Origin: JAFGJQ01 sp964586145 | GTDB taxonomy: Bacteria > Planctomycetota > Phycisphaerae > UBA1845 | Direction of reading: 5' to 3' | Length of the DNA: 58,069 nucleotides | NCBI GenBank assembly: GCA_964586145.1 | Contig: CAZPHH010000022.1 | Coordinates: forward strand, 1-58,069 | Part shown: positions 47,292 to 55,512 of the stretch, in pieces | Numbering within the stretch: the first letter of the stretch is position 1 | How the letters are laid out: every line of letters begins with the position of its first letter | Notes under the pieces: model-generated | Databases searched by the model: none | Told to the model about the DNA's origin: nothing | Seen by the model: the letters and a program-made list of their open reading frames with translations, nothing else | Program-made: the position numbers and the translations under genes

Positions 47292-49499
47292 TCACGGGGT
47301 CCAGGGCTCGTTGGGGCCCGTGAGCAAGCGTGCCCGCGTGCGCCGTGCCTCGGCGCGGACCGCCTCCGGAGCCGCTGGGTCGTCGGCGAGCCGTTGGACA
47401 CCCTCCAATATCTCGGCCCGCCGGTGGGAAAGAGTGAACCAGCCCAGCGCCTCGATCAGCGTGACCCGCAGCGTTAGCTCCTCGTCCGGGGCGAGCGCAA
47501 GGGCGAGCAAGCGACCGGCCAAATCGTGCGCCCGGAGATTGCGGAAGGAGCGGGCGGCCTGGATGCGCCTCTTCAGGGGCTCGTCCCGATTCTCCAGGAC
47601 ACCAATGTCGTCACGGCGGACGGGGCCAGGCTGTACGATCCGGTAGAGCCGCTCCTGAAGTGCCGCGTCGGCCGCGGCGAGCGGGTCGCGGGCCAGGAAT
47701 TCGGTCACGGCCGCCTCAACCGCCTCCGGGGACAGCTTGTCCAGCGCGCCCGAGGCATTGAAGGCCACCCGCCGGCCCGGGTCGCCGATCGCCGCCTTCA
47801 GCAGCGGAAGCGCGAAGGCATCGAGCCCCACGTCACCCATCAGGGCCGCCGACTGACGCCGAACCGCCTCGAAGGGATCTGCCAGGCCGATCCGGAGCCC
47901 TTTATGGAATGCCTCGCTCCGAGAAGCCGCCAGGCTGCGCAACGCCTCCATGCGTACCACCGGCGAGGGGTCTGAGGCCAGGTATTCGAGCAGGGCCGCC
48001 TCGGAGTTCGGAGTGGCGCCCAGAAAAGAAACCGCCAAGGCTCGCAGCGGTGTCTCCGGGCGAGCGAGCCAGTCGCGCCAGACCTGCTCGTCGGGATTCC
48101 TGCACAGCAGGGTCGAGAGGTCGACCCCAGCCTCGGGCGCGAAGCGCACCGTCGGATCCCCGATTAGGTGATACTCGATGTAAGGGTGAAGGCGGTGATA
48201 CTGGCCGACCCGCGCACCGTGGGCCAGTGCTCCGAGGAACTGCGCGGCCCACTGATCCTGGCGGACGTTCACCGTGTTGGCCACCACAACCTGGACCGAG
48301 CCGCTCCCATGCACGTACTCCTGGGCCACCGACGGTGCGTCGATGAAGCGGCCGTTGAAGCACTGGTCCAGAAGCATCACCTGCGGGGTCGGATCGAGCA
48401 GAGCGATCTCGGTCGCGGTGAGCTCCTTGCGCGCCGCGGCGGCCTCGTCGGCCGCGATGACGGCTTCGTCGAACGCATTTCTGAACCAGCTCAGGGGAAG
48501 ATCGCGGCTTTCCATAAGTTCGAGTTGGGTCTCCGCCGAACCTTTGTCTCGATCGCGCGCATTCCGCAGACGCTGACGCAGGAAGAGCTGAATCGCGTCG
48601 ATCTGGGAATCCATCGAGGGCAGGACCTGAGCGCCGAGGAGATACTGTGCATCCGGTGCGCCGTGCGCATGGAAGAGGGCGAGCTGGAGGCCCGGGAGTT
48701 GCAGGTCTCTGACGACTCGCTCCTTCAGATCGAGCCCACGGGAGTGGTAGTAGGAAGCGAGGCTCCCCCCGGGCAGTCGGAGGCCCGGCAGGATCTCGCG
48801 AAGCTCCATCTGCATGGCCATCCACGCTTCCAGGCACTGGGAATGATAGCCGTGCCCCCCCACCACGACGGCACGCCGCAGCGGGGCCGGCCCGGCTTGG
48901 CGGGCCTCTGCCAGTCGCTCGATCGTGGCCTTCAGGCGTTCCAGACCCTCGGGTCCGGGAGCCGGAGGAAAGAGCCGGGCGGTGTAGATGTCCTTCTCGA
49001 TCCGCTGGGGCGAGTCGGGGCGGAGCGAGTAGTAGTGGAGCCAGGGCTCCTCCTCTTCTGTCCCCAGATGGTCAAAGCGCAGTTGGAAGCACTCGTAGAA
49101 GCGGTCTGAGGGCACGGAGGAGCGCCGCATCGGATAGCGCACCTGGTCCATCTTGAAAGCTGAGGTGAGGTGCTGGGCATCGCGGAGCATGGGCACCGGG
49201 ATCCGTCCCACCAGGACCGCTCCCTCCAGCGGTGGCTCACCCTGATGAAGTGAGTGGAGCAGGGCTCGCACATCCTCGGGTGTGGCGAAAGCGTCGTGGA
49301 TCAGACGGACGGGGAGGCCGTCTGCCTCAATGGCTGTCGCCCAGGCCCGCAAGGCCGGTTCCGCCATGGCAAAAATCTCCTGGTCAGCCACGATGGCGAA
49401 GCAGGAGACAGCGGCCGGCTGGGTCGTCTGGGCCGGTGGCTCTGCGGTAGCCACGGGGACGGCCAGGAACAAGAACACGAGCCAATACATCGCGCGCAT
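47292..49499 (-). CDS. Exported gingipain-fold (clan CD) cysteine peptidase with HEAT-like repeats
   Basis: A 735-residue protein with a signal peptide (MRAMYWLVFLFLAVPVATA). The central part has the clan CD catalytic pattern: a histidine-glycine pair in LALFHAHGAPD (H279) and a cysteine in VMLLDQCFNGRF (C380), as in gingipains (C25) and caspase-like peptidases. The YIEYHLIGDPTVRF block after it also resembles C25 proteins. The C-terminal 260 residues are helical repeats of HEAT type (AVRRQSAALMGDVGLDAFALPLLKAAIGDP). The start at 49499 has GGAG upstream; an ATG at 49526 is possible. Substrate and site (periplasm or surface) are unknown. Confidence 0.78.
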   Translation of the reverse strand: MRAMYWLVFLFLAVPVATAEPPAQTTQPAAVSCFAIVADQEIFAMAEPALRAWATAIEADGLPVRLIHDAFATPEDVRALLHSLHQGEPPLEGAVLVGRIPVPMLRDAQHLTSAFKMDQVRYPMRRSSVPSDRFYECFQLRFDHLGTEEEEPWLHYYSLRPDSPQRIEKDIYTARLFPPAPGPEGLERLKATIERLAEARQAGPAPLRRAVVVGGHGYHSQCLEAWMAMQMELREILPGLRLPGGSLASYYHSRGLDLKERVVRDLQLPGLQLALFHAHGAPDAQYLLGAQVLPSMDSQIDAIQLFLRQRLRNARDRDKGSAETQLELMESRDLPLSWFRNAFDEAVIAADEAAAARKELTATEIALLDPTPQVMLLDQCFNGRFIDAPSVAQEYVHGSGSVQVVVANTVNVRQDQWAAQFLGALAHGARVGQYHRLHPYIEYHLIGDPTVRFAPEAGVDLSTLLCRNPDEQVWRDWLARPETPLRALAVSFLGATPNSEAALLEYLASDPSPVVRMEALRSLAASRSEAFHKGLRIGLADPFEAVRRQSAALMGDVGLDAFALPLLKAAIGDPGRRVAFNASGALDKLSPEAVEAAVTEFLARDPLAAADAALQERLYRIVQPGPVRRDDIGVLENRDEPLKRRIQAARSFRNLRAHDLAGRLLALALAPDEELTLRVTLIEALGWFTLSHRRAEILEGVQRLADDPAAPEAVRAEARRTRARLLTGPNEPWTP

Positions 49500-49756
49500 G
49501 GGGACACTCCACCTTGGGGTATGCACTGTTGGACAATCTCACGGAATCAGAACGCCCCGGAACCGCTCCCAGGCAACACGCGAGAATGATAAGCCCGGCC
49601 CCGTGCCTACTCAAGCTCGTGGGTACAGAGCCCCACGGTTGAGCGTCACCCCCTGCCCGACCGCGAGAAGAGAGCACAGTGTCCCGCGTTGGCAATCCGG
49701 GGTCGTTGCCGTGCCGGCCTTTCCGGCGCGCCATCGAGGCCAGCCACCTGGAAAAC

Positions 49757-49841
49757 GTGCCACCTTCGGTGGCCGGCCCCGGCCGACCACAGTCAGTACA
49801 GCCCGGCAGCGCAACGACGGGGTCCGGCGCAGTGCAAGATG
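49757..49841 (-). repeat. 85-bp dispersed repeat, copy B
   Basis: Second copy of the element at 42366-42450, same orientation, about 81 percent identical by hand alignment. It contains a GCCACC/GGTGGC hairpin at its 5' plus-strand end that copy A only partly keeps. It lies about 260 bases before the start of the gingipain-fold peptidase gene. Confidence 0.75.
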
Positions 49842-49925
49842 ATTCCAAGTCTGGAACGGCCGGCCTCCCGAAGGGGAGCCGGGACCCCCGGAAGCTCACG
49901 CCACCGCAGGGACCGCCCATCGGTG

Positions 49926-49952
49926 AAAAAAAGCCGCCCGGTTGGGGGCGGC
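49926..49952 (-). terminator. Intrinsic terminator of the winged-helix-like gene
   Basis: Read on the minus strand, GCCGCCC (complement of 49946-49952) and GGGCGGC (complement of 49933-49939) form a 7-bp G-C stem followed immediately by seven Ts. It lies 50 bases after the stop codon. Confidence 0.85.
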
Positions 49953-50002
49953 GTGTGGGGTTTCGCGGGTTTCGCTTCGGTCCGGGGTCCGGTTCCGGGG
50001 TC

Positions 50003-50266
50003 TCAGCGGACCAGTTCGCGACCGGCCTTGGTCAGGGCGGCCGCGCGGATGAACTGCCCCTTCTCGTTGTAGAGGCGGCCGGTCCAGATGTAGCCGGCTT
50101 CCTTGAGGGCCTCGAGCCAGCCGTCCATGTGTTCGGCGGCGCCGTCGGCGGAGAAGCCGCTGTGTTCCGCCACTTCGCTGGCAAGTTCGAATTCCGTCAG
50201 CGGATGCTCACGCAGCCTTCGGAGAATCACCAGCTCGTGCTGTCGCAGCTCATTCAACGTTTGCAT
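50003..50266 (-). CDS. Small winged-helix-like protein
   Basis: An 87-residue protein. LRQHELVILRRLREHPLTEFELASEVAEHSG followed by MDGWLEALKEAGYIWTGRLYNEKGQFIRAAALTKAGRELVR has the helix, helix-turn-helix and beta-wing order of small winged-helix DNA-binding proteins (MarR/PadR-like), with LTKAGREL typical of the wing and following helix. It has no ligand-binding or dimer extension. GGAGGG precedes the ATG at 50266. It is a single-gene unit with its own terminator. DNA target unknown. Confidence 0.7.
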   Translation of the reverse strand: MQTLNELRQHELVILRRLREHPLTEFELASEVAEHSGFSADGAAEHMDGWLEALKEAGYIWTGRLYNEKGQFIRAAALTKAGRELVR

Positions 50267-50552
50267 GCACTCTACCCTCCGTTCTATACGGAACATCGGC
50301 CCGCGGGCCGAGGGTCGCTTCCACCGTCCGCCGTATTGTAGACCGGACTGCCCGTCCATTTCCACCGCGCCGACGCGAATCGACGGATTCCGGTCCGGAC
50401 CTGCACGAGCGGACCGGGAATGCACGGCACAGGGCACGTCGGCAAAGGCATGGGGAACTTACCCAAGGCCGGGAATCAAGGAACTCGGGGCGATAACAGA
50501 CGGGGAATGTCCAGGCCACGCCCGGTCGGTTGCGTTTCGCCCGGCGTCCGGT

Positions 50553-51974
50553 TCAGCGAATGTACCCCAGGGACCGAAGCTGCTCGATGACTTCCGGCGT
50601 GAGGGTGCGCGTCCCGCCCTGGGCCACGATCGCCCGCAACGCTTCCTCCGCGTCGAGCCACCGGATGAGTTCCTGATCCAGCCGCTCGGCAACGTCCGGC
50701 TTCTCCGCGAAGACATCGTTCATCTCGCCGGGGTCCCGATTCAGGTCATACAGGCTGCGCCGGCCGCCGCGCCAGAGGTGAAGCTTGTAATTCTCCTGAC
50801 GGACCGTGTGGTGGGATTCCATGAAGCTGGCAAAAGCGGTGAGCGCCTCCGCCGCCTCCGGCGGCCCGTAGAGTATCGGCACGAGGCTTGTCCCCTGCAG
50901 CACGTCCGGGGCCGCCGCCCCGGCCAGGGCCGCCAGCGTGGGATACACGTCGATGCTGCGAACGACCGGCGCCACCCGTTTGCCGATCGGCACGTCAAGC
51001 CCCGCAAAGATGAGTGGCACGTGGATGGTCGCCTCATCGGGGATGCCGGCGTGCCCAATCCTGCCGCGCTCAAAAAACCGCTCGCCGTGATCCGCGATCA
51101 CCACGATGAGCGTGCGATTCCTGCGGCCGGCCCGCTCCAGAATGTCCGGCAGGGCCCGGAGGGCGTCGTCCAACTGGGCCAGCTCCGCATCGTAGAGGTC
51201 GATGAACTGCCGCTGCGTTTCCGGGGCGACGGAGCGGCGGGCGTCCAGCCGTCGCTTCACGCGACTGTGCAGCCACTGCCGATAGCCCGGGTACGATTCC
51301 CGCGACACAGTTCGCTCCGACCGGCTGAACTTCTCGAAATACTCGTAGTTCGGGTCGTACGGCATGTGGGCATCGCGCGTCAGCATGAAGAAGAACACCG
51401 GCTGCCCCGCGGGCCGACGCGCCAGCCAGGATTCGAAGTCGCGGAGGATGGCGGGGGTGTCCATTTCGTGCGACGTGACCGCGTCGTCGAACCCCTGGCC
51501 GATGTTGTAGAACTCGCCCGCCTGCACGTTGTTCACGCGGGAGGCAGTCGCGTAGCCGGCGTCCTTCAGGCACTCGGCCAAAGTCACCACGTCGTCGGCC
51601 AGGATCCGCTGGGGCGTGAACTCGCCGGCGATGATGTCCCGGTCCCCGGACATGTCGGTCAGGCCGTGGACGTTCGGGGTCAGGCCCGTCAGCAGGCTGG
51701 TGACCGAGGGCTTGGTCCAGGACGAGGCGCTGGTGGCGTTCTCAAACAGCACGCCGGAGGCGGCCAGTGAATCCAGGAACGGCGTGGTGTTGCGGTCGTA
51801 TCCGCCGAAGCCGGTGTGGGCCATGCGAAACGTGCAGAGGGTGACCAGCACGATGTCGGGCCGATCGGGCCGACCAACGGCAAAGCGGTCGGCCGGCTCC
51901 CCGCGCCGGCACCCCCCCGCCACCACCGCCAGCAGGCCCATCCAAACCAGGCCTCGTCGCAAGAACAACGTCAC
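50553..51974 (-). CDS. Sulfatase-family lipoprotein with altered active site
   Basis: A 473-residue protein of the alkaline phosphatase/sulfatase superfamily, exported as a lipoprotein (LLAVVAGGC, C22). The fold landmarks are DIVLVTLCTFRMAHTGFGGYDRNTTPFLDSLAASG, SSWTKPSVTSLLTGL, FFFMLTRDAHMPYDPN and VVIADHGERFFE. The usual first metal aspartate (LDTLRADH) is replaced by C47, and the formylglycine cysteine position reads T87 in SWTKPS, so it is not a classical type I sulfatase and may be a phosphatase, transferase or inactive. The start is the GTG at 51974, with GGAG eight bases upstream. Confidence 0.8.
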   Translation of the reverse strand: MTLFLRRGLVWMGLLAVVAGGCRRGEPADRFAVGRPDRPDIVLVTLCTFRMAHTGFGGYDRNTTPFLDSLAASGVLFENATSASSWTKPSVTSLLTGLTPNVHGLTDMSGDRDIIAGEFTPQRILADDVVTLAECLKDAGYATASRVNNVQAGEFYNIGQGFDDAVTSHEMDTPAILRDFESWLARRPAGQPVFFFMLTRDAHMPYDPNYEYFEKFSRSERTVSRESYPGYRQWLHSRVKRRLDARRSVAPETQRQFIDLYDAELAQLDDALRALPDILERAGRRNRTLIVVIADHGERFFERGRIGHAGIPDEATIHVPLIFAGLDVPIGKRVAPVVRSIDVYPTLAALAGAAAPDVLQGTSLVPILYGPPEAAEALTAFASFMESHHTVRQENYKLHLWRGGRRSLYDLNRDPGEMNDVFAEKPDVAERLDQELIRWLDAEEALRAIVAQGGTRTLTPEVIEQLRSLGYIR

Positions 51975-52028
51975 CGGCTCGTCTCCGCACCCGGTGCGAC
52001 CGGACGGGCGCCGTCCGGCCGGGCAGGC

Positions 52029-52062
52029 AAAGGGAGCCGCGCCCGACGCGGACGCGGCTCCC
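52029..52062 (-). terminator. Terminator-like hairpin after the papain-family gene
   Basis: GGGAGCCGCG at 52032-52041 and CGCGGCTCCC at 52053-52062 form a perfect 10-bp stem; on the minus strand three Ts follow. It lies 36 bases past the stop of the papain-family lipoprotein gene. Confidence 0.6.
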
Positions 52063-52097
52063 CGTGTGCATCTCAAGGGTTGTCCATCGCGCCACGC

Positions 52098-53921
52098 CTA
52101 CTGAGTCGACGGTGCGCGATACGTCACGGCCTGGCGGTTGGCACCAAGCGTGCGGCCATCCACACCGGTGGCCGGCAGGTTGCGAGCGTGCGACGGCGTC
52201 TCCACGGGCACGCCCCGGAAGGTCCGTTGGATCTTCTTGGCGCCGCTGCCGTAGTAGTCATAGTCGTCGTAGTCGTCGTAGTCATCGTAGTCGTAGTCGT
52301 AGTCGTCGTNNNNNNNNNNNNNNNNNNNNNNNNNNNNNNNNNNNNNNNNNNNNNNNNNNNNNNNNNNNNNNNNNNNNNNNNNNNNNNNNNNNNNNNNNNN
52401 NNNNNNNNNGTCGTCATACCCGTCGTAGTCATACCAGTCGTAGTCGTACCAGTCGTAGTCGTTCGGGTCGTAGTAGTACGGGTTGTCCCCGTCCCGCGGG
52501 CCGCAGTCCCCACAGTCCGTTCCGTACTCGCACAGTCCGGTGACGGCCCCGGGGCCGCCGTCGTCGCATTCGCCGTCGAAGGCCCAAGTGCAGTAGTTGT
52601 AGCAGATCTCGTCCGCCGAGCCGCCCGAGCCGAGCTTGTCAATCTGGGCCTGGCCCTCATAAATCTTGTCCGCGCCGCTGCTCAACTGCGTGTCAAACCG
52701 GATCGTGTACATCCCGGGGGTGAACTGGGTCCCGTCGGTCTTCATGAAGTACACGTATCCGTCGGAGAAGGCCTGGTCGAAGGTCTGTTCGCCCTGCCCG
52801 CCGTTCGGATCGGTCACCGTGATCGTGCGGATGAAGACGGGAGCATCAAAGTGGTAGAAGAACACGAGGTATACGACCGTGTCGCCGAAGGCGTTGGCGT
52901 CCGCGAACTGGAAGGCGGCGTCCAGGTATCCGTTGGGTTCCGGCCCCGGCTGGTCACCGCCGTCGCCGCCGTCGTCGCCGCCACCGTCTCCATCGTCGGG
53001 ATCGACGGGCGGCTCGCGATCGCCCGCGGGCTGGATGGAGTACGCCTCGAACACGGTGCGCTCGAACGTCTCATAGGCCATCCACATGTATCCGCGGTCG
53101 CCCCACTGCGTGCTCCAACTGTTCATGATGCGGTACGCCCCGCGACCGTCGTCGTAGCCGACGCAGGCCATGGCGTGGGCCGCGTGAATACTGCCCTGCT
53201 GCAGCGGCACGCCGCTGCCCCGGTACACGGAGTCTCCCGTGTACTGCATGAAGTCGTTGTCCAGCGTCGCGCCGATGACAACGACGCGCCCCTGGGCAAG
53301 CTCACCCTTGACCGCGTTGCGGTTGGCCGGATCCACCCGGTTGAAACTCCCGATGCGGAAGTTTGCTGCATCCGAGGCAGCCGGATCGAGGCACTGGTCA
53401 TCAAAATACGGCTGGACCGCCAGACTCGAACACCCGCGCGACACCAGCAGGTTCATGGCCGTCGCGATGTACGTGCCGCTGCCGCAGTCGAGGTTGTCCT
53501 CGGCCAGCAACGTGTTGTACAGGTAGCCCGGGCTGGCCTGCCGTTCGGCGGTCATAGGGGCCCATCCGTAGGCCTTGGCCGCCGTGAACGTCGCCCCCGC
53601 ATACCCCGCCGCCCAGGCCGTGCACGATCCCAACTGCCCCTGGTCTCCCATTGGCGGCATGTCGGAAGACAGGTCCGTCTGGTTCGGCAGTTGCACGTTG
53701 GCGTTCGCCGCGTATGGGTTGATGGCCTGCGGCCTGCGCTCCACTTCCTCGGCCGGCGGCTGCACGGCCCCCAGGCTGAACGATGCCGGCGGACCGTCCT
53801 GACCTCCGCCTCCACCGCCTCCACCGCCGCCGCCTCCAGTGGAGCAGCCCATGTAACCCGCGACGCACAAGGCGCCCACCAGAACGCCCGCAACCAGCCA
53901 CGACCGAGACTTGCAACTCAT
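52098..53921 (-). CDS. Papain-family (C1A) peptidase lipoprotein with Asp/Tyr tract
   Basis: An exported lipoprotein (GYMGC, C26) of about 607 residues, with a 12-glycine linker directly after the lipid site. The papain domain has Q94 and C100 in DQGQLGSCTAWAAGYAG, H249 in AAHAMACVGYDD and N267 in RIMNSWSTQWGDRGYMWM, so the catalytic set is complete. A beta domain follows, then a Cys-rich motif (CYNYCTWAFDGECDDGG and CEYGTDCGDCGPRD) and an Asp/Tyr-rich repeat interrupted by the assembly gap. The start at 53921 has AAAGGAGG upstream. The exact length and frame across the gap are not known. Confidence 0.85.
   Translation of the reverse strand: MSCKSRSWLVAGVLVGALCVAGYMGCSTGGGGGGGGGGGGQDGPPASFSLGAVQPPAEEVERRPQAINPYAANANVQLPNQTDLSSDMPPMGDQGQLGSCTAWAAGYAGATFTAAKAYGWAPMTAERQASPGYLYNTLLAEDNLDCGSGTYIATAMNLLVSRGCSSLAVQPYFDDQCLDPAASDAANFRIGSFNRVDPANRNAVKGELAQGRVVVIGATLDNDFMQYTGDSVYRGSGVPLQQGSIHAAHAMACVGYDDGRGAYRIMNSWSTQWGDRGYMWMAYETFERTVFEAYSIQPAGDREPPVDPDDGDGGGDDGGDGGDQPGPEPNGYLDAAFQFADANAFGDTVVYLVFFYHFDAPVFIRTITVTDPNGGQGEQTFDQAFSDGYVYFMKTDGTQFTPGMYTIRFDTQLSSGADKIYEGQAQIDKLGSGGSADEICYNYCTWAFDGECDDGGPGAVTGLCEYGTDCGDCGPRDGDNPYYYDPNDYDWYDYDWYDYDGYDDXXXXXXXXXXXXXXXXXXXXXXXXXXXXXXXXXXDDYDYDYDDYDDYDDYDYYGSGAKKIQRTFRGVPVETPSHARNLPATGVDGRTLGANRQAVTYRAPSTQ
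52257..52470 (-). repeat. Low-complexity trinucleotide tract encoding Asp/Tyr repeats
   Basis: On the plus strand the tract consists of repeated gtc/gta triplets, reading on the minus strand as alternating GAC and TAC codons (YDWYDYD, DDYDYDY, DDYDD). The repeat surrounds the gap of Ns, so its true length is unknown. Confidence 0.85.
52310..52409. other. Assembly gap of exactly 100 Ns
   Basis: One hundred consecutive undetermined bases, the conventional size for a gap of unknown length, placed inside the Asp/Tyr-coding repeat. Confidence 0.99.
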
Positions 53922-54384
53922 TGCAGATTCCTCCTTTAGCTCGAGATCGCCGAATGCGGGCATCACAGTCTCATCCGCTCAGCCCAGCAGGCCCGATGCC
54001 CGGTGGGGCCAAGCGGCACTGTGAACCGCAACGACATATTCGCTTCGGCGTCCTCCCTGATCTGAAGCGCACAAACTTGTCGTCCGCTACTCCAACACGA
54101 CACTTTCAGCAGGAGATGACCTGGGAGAGTGATCAGCGGGTGCGTCCCGAACCGGCCCCATCTGCGCCTCGGACTGGGCCAGCCTCCCTGCCAGAACTCC
54201 CCAACTTCACTCGGCGTAATACCTATCGGTACGTCCGGCGGGAGTCAAGCACTTTCTGCGACGGTGCGGGATCAGCCGTCCGCAGGCTTTCCCCGCAACC
54301 TCAAGAGAAAGGCAAGGCTGTCAGTATCACTTTATTTGTTGGCCGCGCGGCGGGCAGCGGGCACCCGAAGCATTGAGGCCCGGT
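53922..54384. other. Intergenic stretch without recognised gene
   Basis: No convincing frame, promoter or strong hairpin. It lies upstream of the papain-family gene and downstream of the small basic protein gene, both on the minus strand. Confidence 0.4.
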
Positions 54385-54624
54385 TCACCCCTTGGTCAGG
54401 GCGTTGACATCATCCGCCGTGATCTTGCGGGCGGGCTTGTCGAGTTTCACGCTGAGCCAGGACATAACGTCCGGCGTATACGGGAGGGCGCCGGCACGGA
54501 CGATTTCAAGCATCCGGGCGTCTCGGCGGGCGCGTTCCTTTGTCTTGCCCAGGGTGTTAACCCGGCGGGTCTCGATGGCGTCTGCCTGGCGTTTGTCCAG
54601 CCGGGCACGTCGGCTATGGGCCAT
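54385..54624 (-). CDS. Small basic protein of unknown function
   Basis: A 79-residue protein with a strongly basic N-terminal half (AHSRRARLDKRQADAIETRR and KTKERARRDARMLEI), followed by LPYTPDVMSWLSVKLDKPARKITADDVNAL. The basic half could bind nucleic acid; the C-terminal part looks like a short conserved helical module. AAGGAG precedes the ATG at 54624. It is divergent from tsaB with 117 bases between. I do not know a named family. Confidence 0.65.
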   Translation of the reverse strand: MAHSRRARLDKRQADAIETRRVNTLGKTKERARRDARMLEIVRAGALPYTPDVMSWLSVKLDKPARKITADDVNALTKG

Positions 54625-54741
54625 GATGGCGTCTCCTTGCGAAATCGACAGACCCGGCATTATGCCCGATCGACCCGGTGGATGCAACGGGGGCCGGTGC
54701 TGGCGTGCCAAGTTCCCGCACAGATCCTAGAATGGCCGGCC

Positions 54742-55491
54742 ATGGAGCCGCAAGCCCCCTCCGATCCGCCCCAACGCCCGACCGACTGGACGGCATGGGA
54801 CCTCGCCATCGAGACGTCCGGACGAATCGGGAGCGTAGCACTGGGGCGAGGCCCGAGCGTGCTGGAAGCCCGAACCTTCAGTGCGAGGGTGCAGCACGCC
54901 GTGGAACTGCTTCCGAGCATCGACGCCCTGTGCCGGGCGCATCGGGTTCCTGCCCGTTCGATTGCCGAGGTGTATGTGTCGGGCGGGCCGGGCAGCTTCA
55001 CCGGGCTGCGAATCGGGATTTCCTTTGCCCGGGGCATGGCGCTGGCTGCCGGCTCACGTCTGGTGCGCATTCCGACCCTGGAGGTTGTTGCCCAAAACGC
55101 CCTGGATGTGCCCGAACCGCCGTCATCCGTGGCCGTTGTTCTCGACGCGAAGAGGAGCAGGGTTTTCGCCGCCGCGTTTTCCCTGCAGGATGGACGGTAC
55201 GTGGCCGGTACGACTCCGGCCGAACGGGACCCGGACGAGTTCTTCGCCACCCTGCCGGCTCCATGCGCCGCCCTGGGGGAGGGAGTGGCGTATCACCGGG
55301 AGGCCGTAGAGCGGGCGAACTTGAACATTCTGCCGCCGGAGCTGAACCGCGCCCGGGCGGAGACGGTGTACCGTCTTGGATACGACCAGGCTCGCGCCGG
55401 CCGGTGTGACGCTCCCTCAAACCTGATTCCCCTGTACATTCGGCGTCCGGAGGCGGAGGAGGTCTGGGAGCGACGACACGGAGCCGGCTGA
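54742..55491 (+). CDS. tsaB: tRNA threonylcarbamoyladenosine biosynthesis protein TsaB
   Basis: A 249-residue ASKHA-fold protein that partners TsaD and TsaE in making the t6A modification at position 37 of ANN-decoding tRNAs. Family blocks are DLAIETSGRIGSVALG, QHAVELLPSIDALC, the diagnostic VSGGPGSFTGLRIGISFARGMA, and VVLDAKRSRVFAAAF. The N-terminus has about 17 extra residues. The in-frame ATG at 54742 is taken as start; its ribosome-binding site is weak. No tsaD or tsaE lies in the window. Confidence 0.9.
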   Translation: MEPQAPSDPPQRPTDWTAWDLAIETSGRIGSVALGRGPSVLEARTFSARVQHAVELLPSIDALCRAHRVPARSIAEVYVSGGPGSFTGLRIGISFARGMALAAGSRLVRIPTLEVVAQNALDVPEPPSSVAVVLDAKRSRVFAAAFSLQDGRYVAGTTPAERDPDEFFATLPAPCAALGEGVAYHREAVERANLNILPPELNRARAETVYRLGYDQARAGRCDAPSNLIPLYIRRPEAEEVWERRHGAG

Positions 55492-55512
55492 AGCTGTCGT
55501 AGAAAGGGGTCG

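Larger units (their letters stand above)
49500..50002. other. Intergenic region with repeat copy B and a terminator
   Basis: It holds the second 85-bp repeat copy, a CGGCCTCCC-gaag-GGGAGCCG hairpin near 49863-49884, and a strong minus-strand terminator. No protein-like frame is visible. Confidence 0.5.

Noticed and set aside
47292..49499. A caspase-like anti-phage defence protein
   Set aside because: It has a signal peptide and no defence partner genes such as a sensor, nucleotidase or gasdermin nearby, so an extracellular peptidase is more likely.
52257..52470. A CRISPR array in the short repeated units around the gap
   Set aside because: The repetition is a simple in-frame trinucleotide tract encoding Asp and Tyr, with no spacers.
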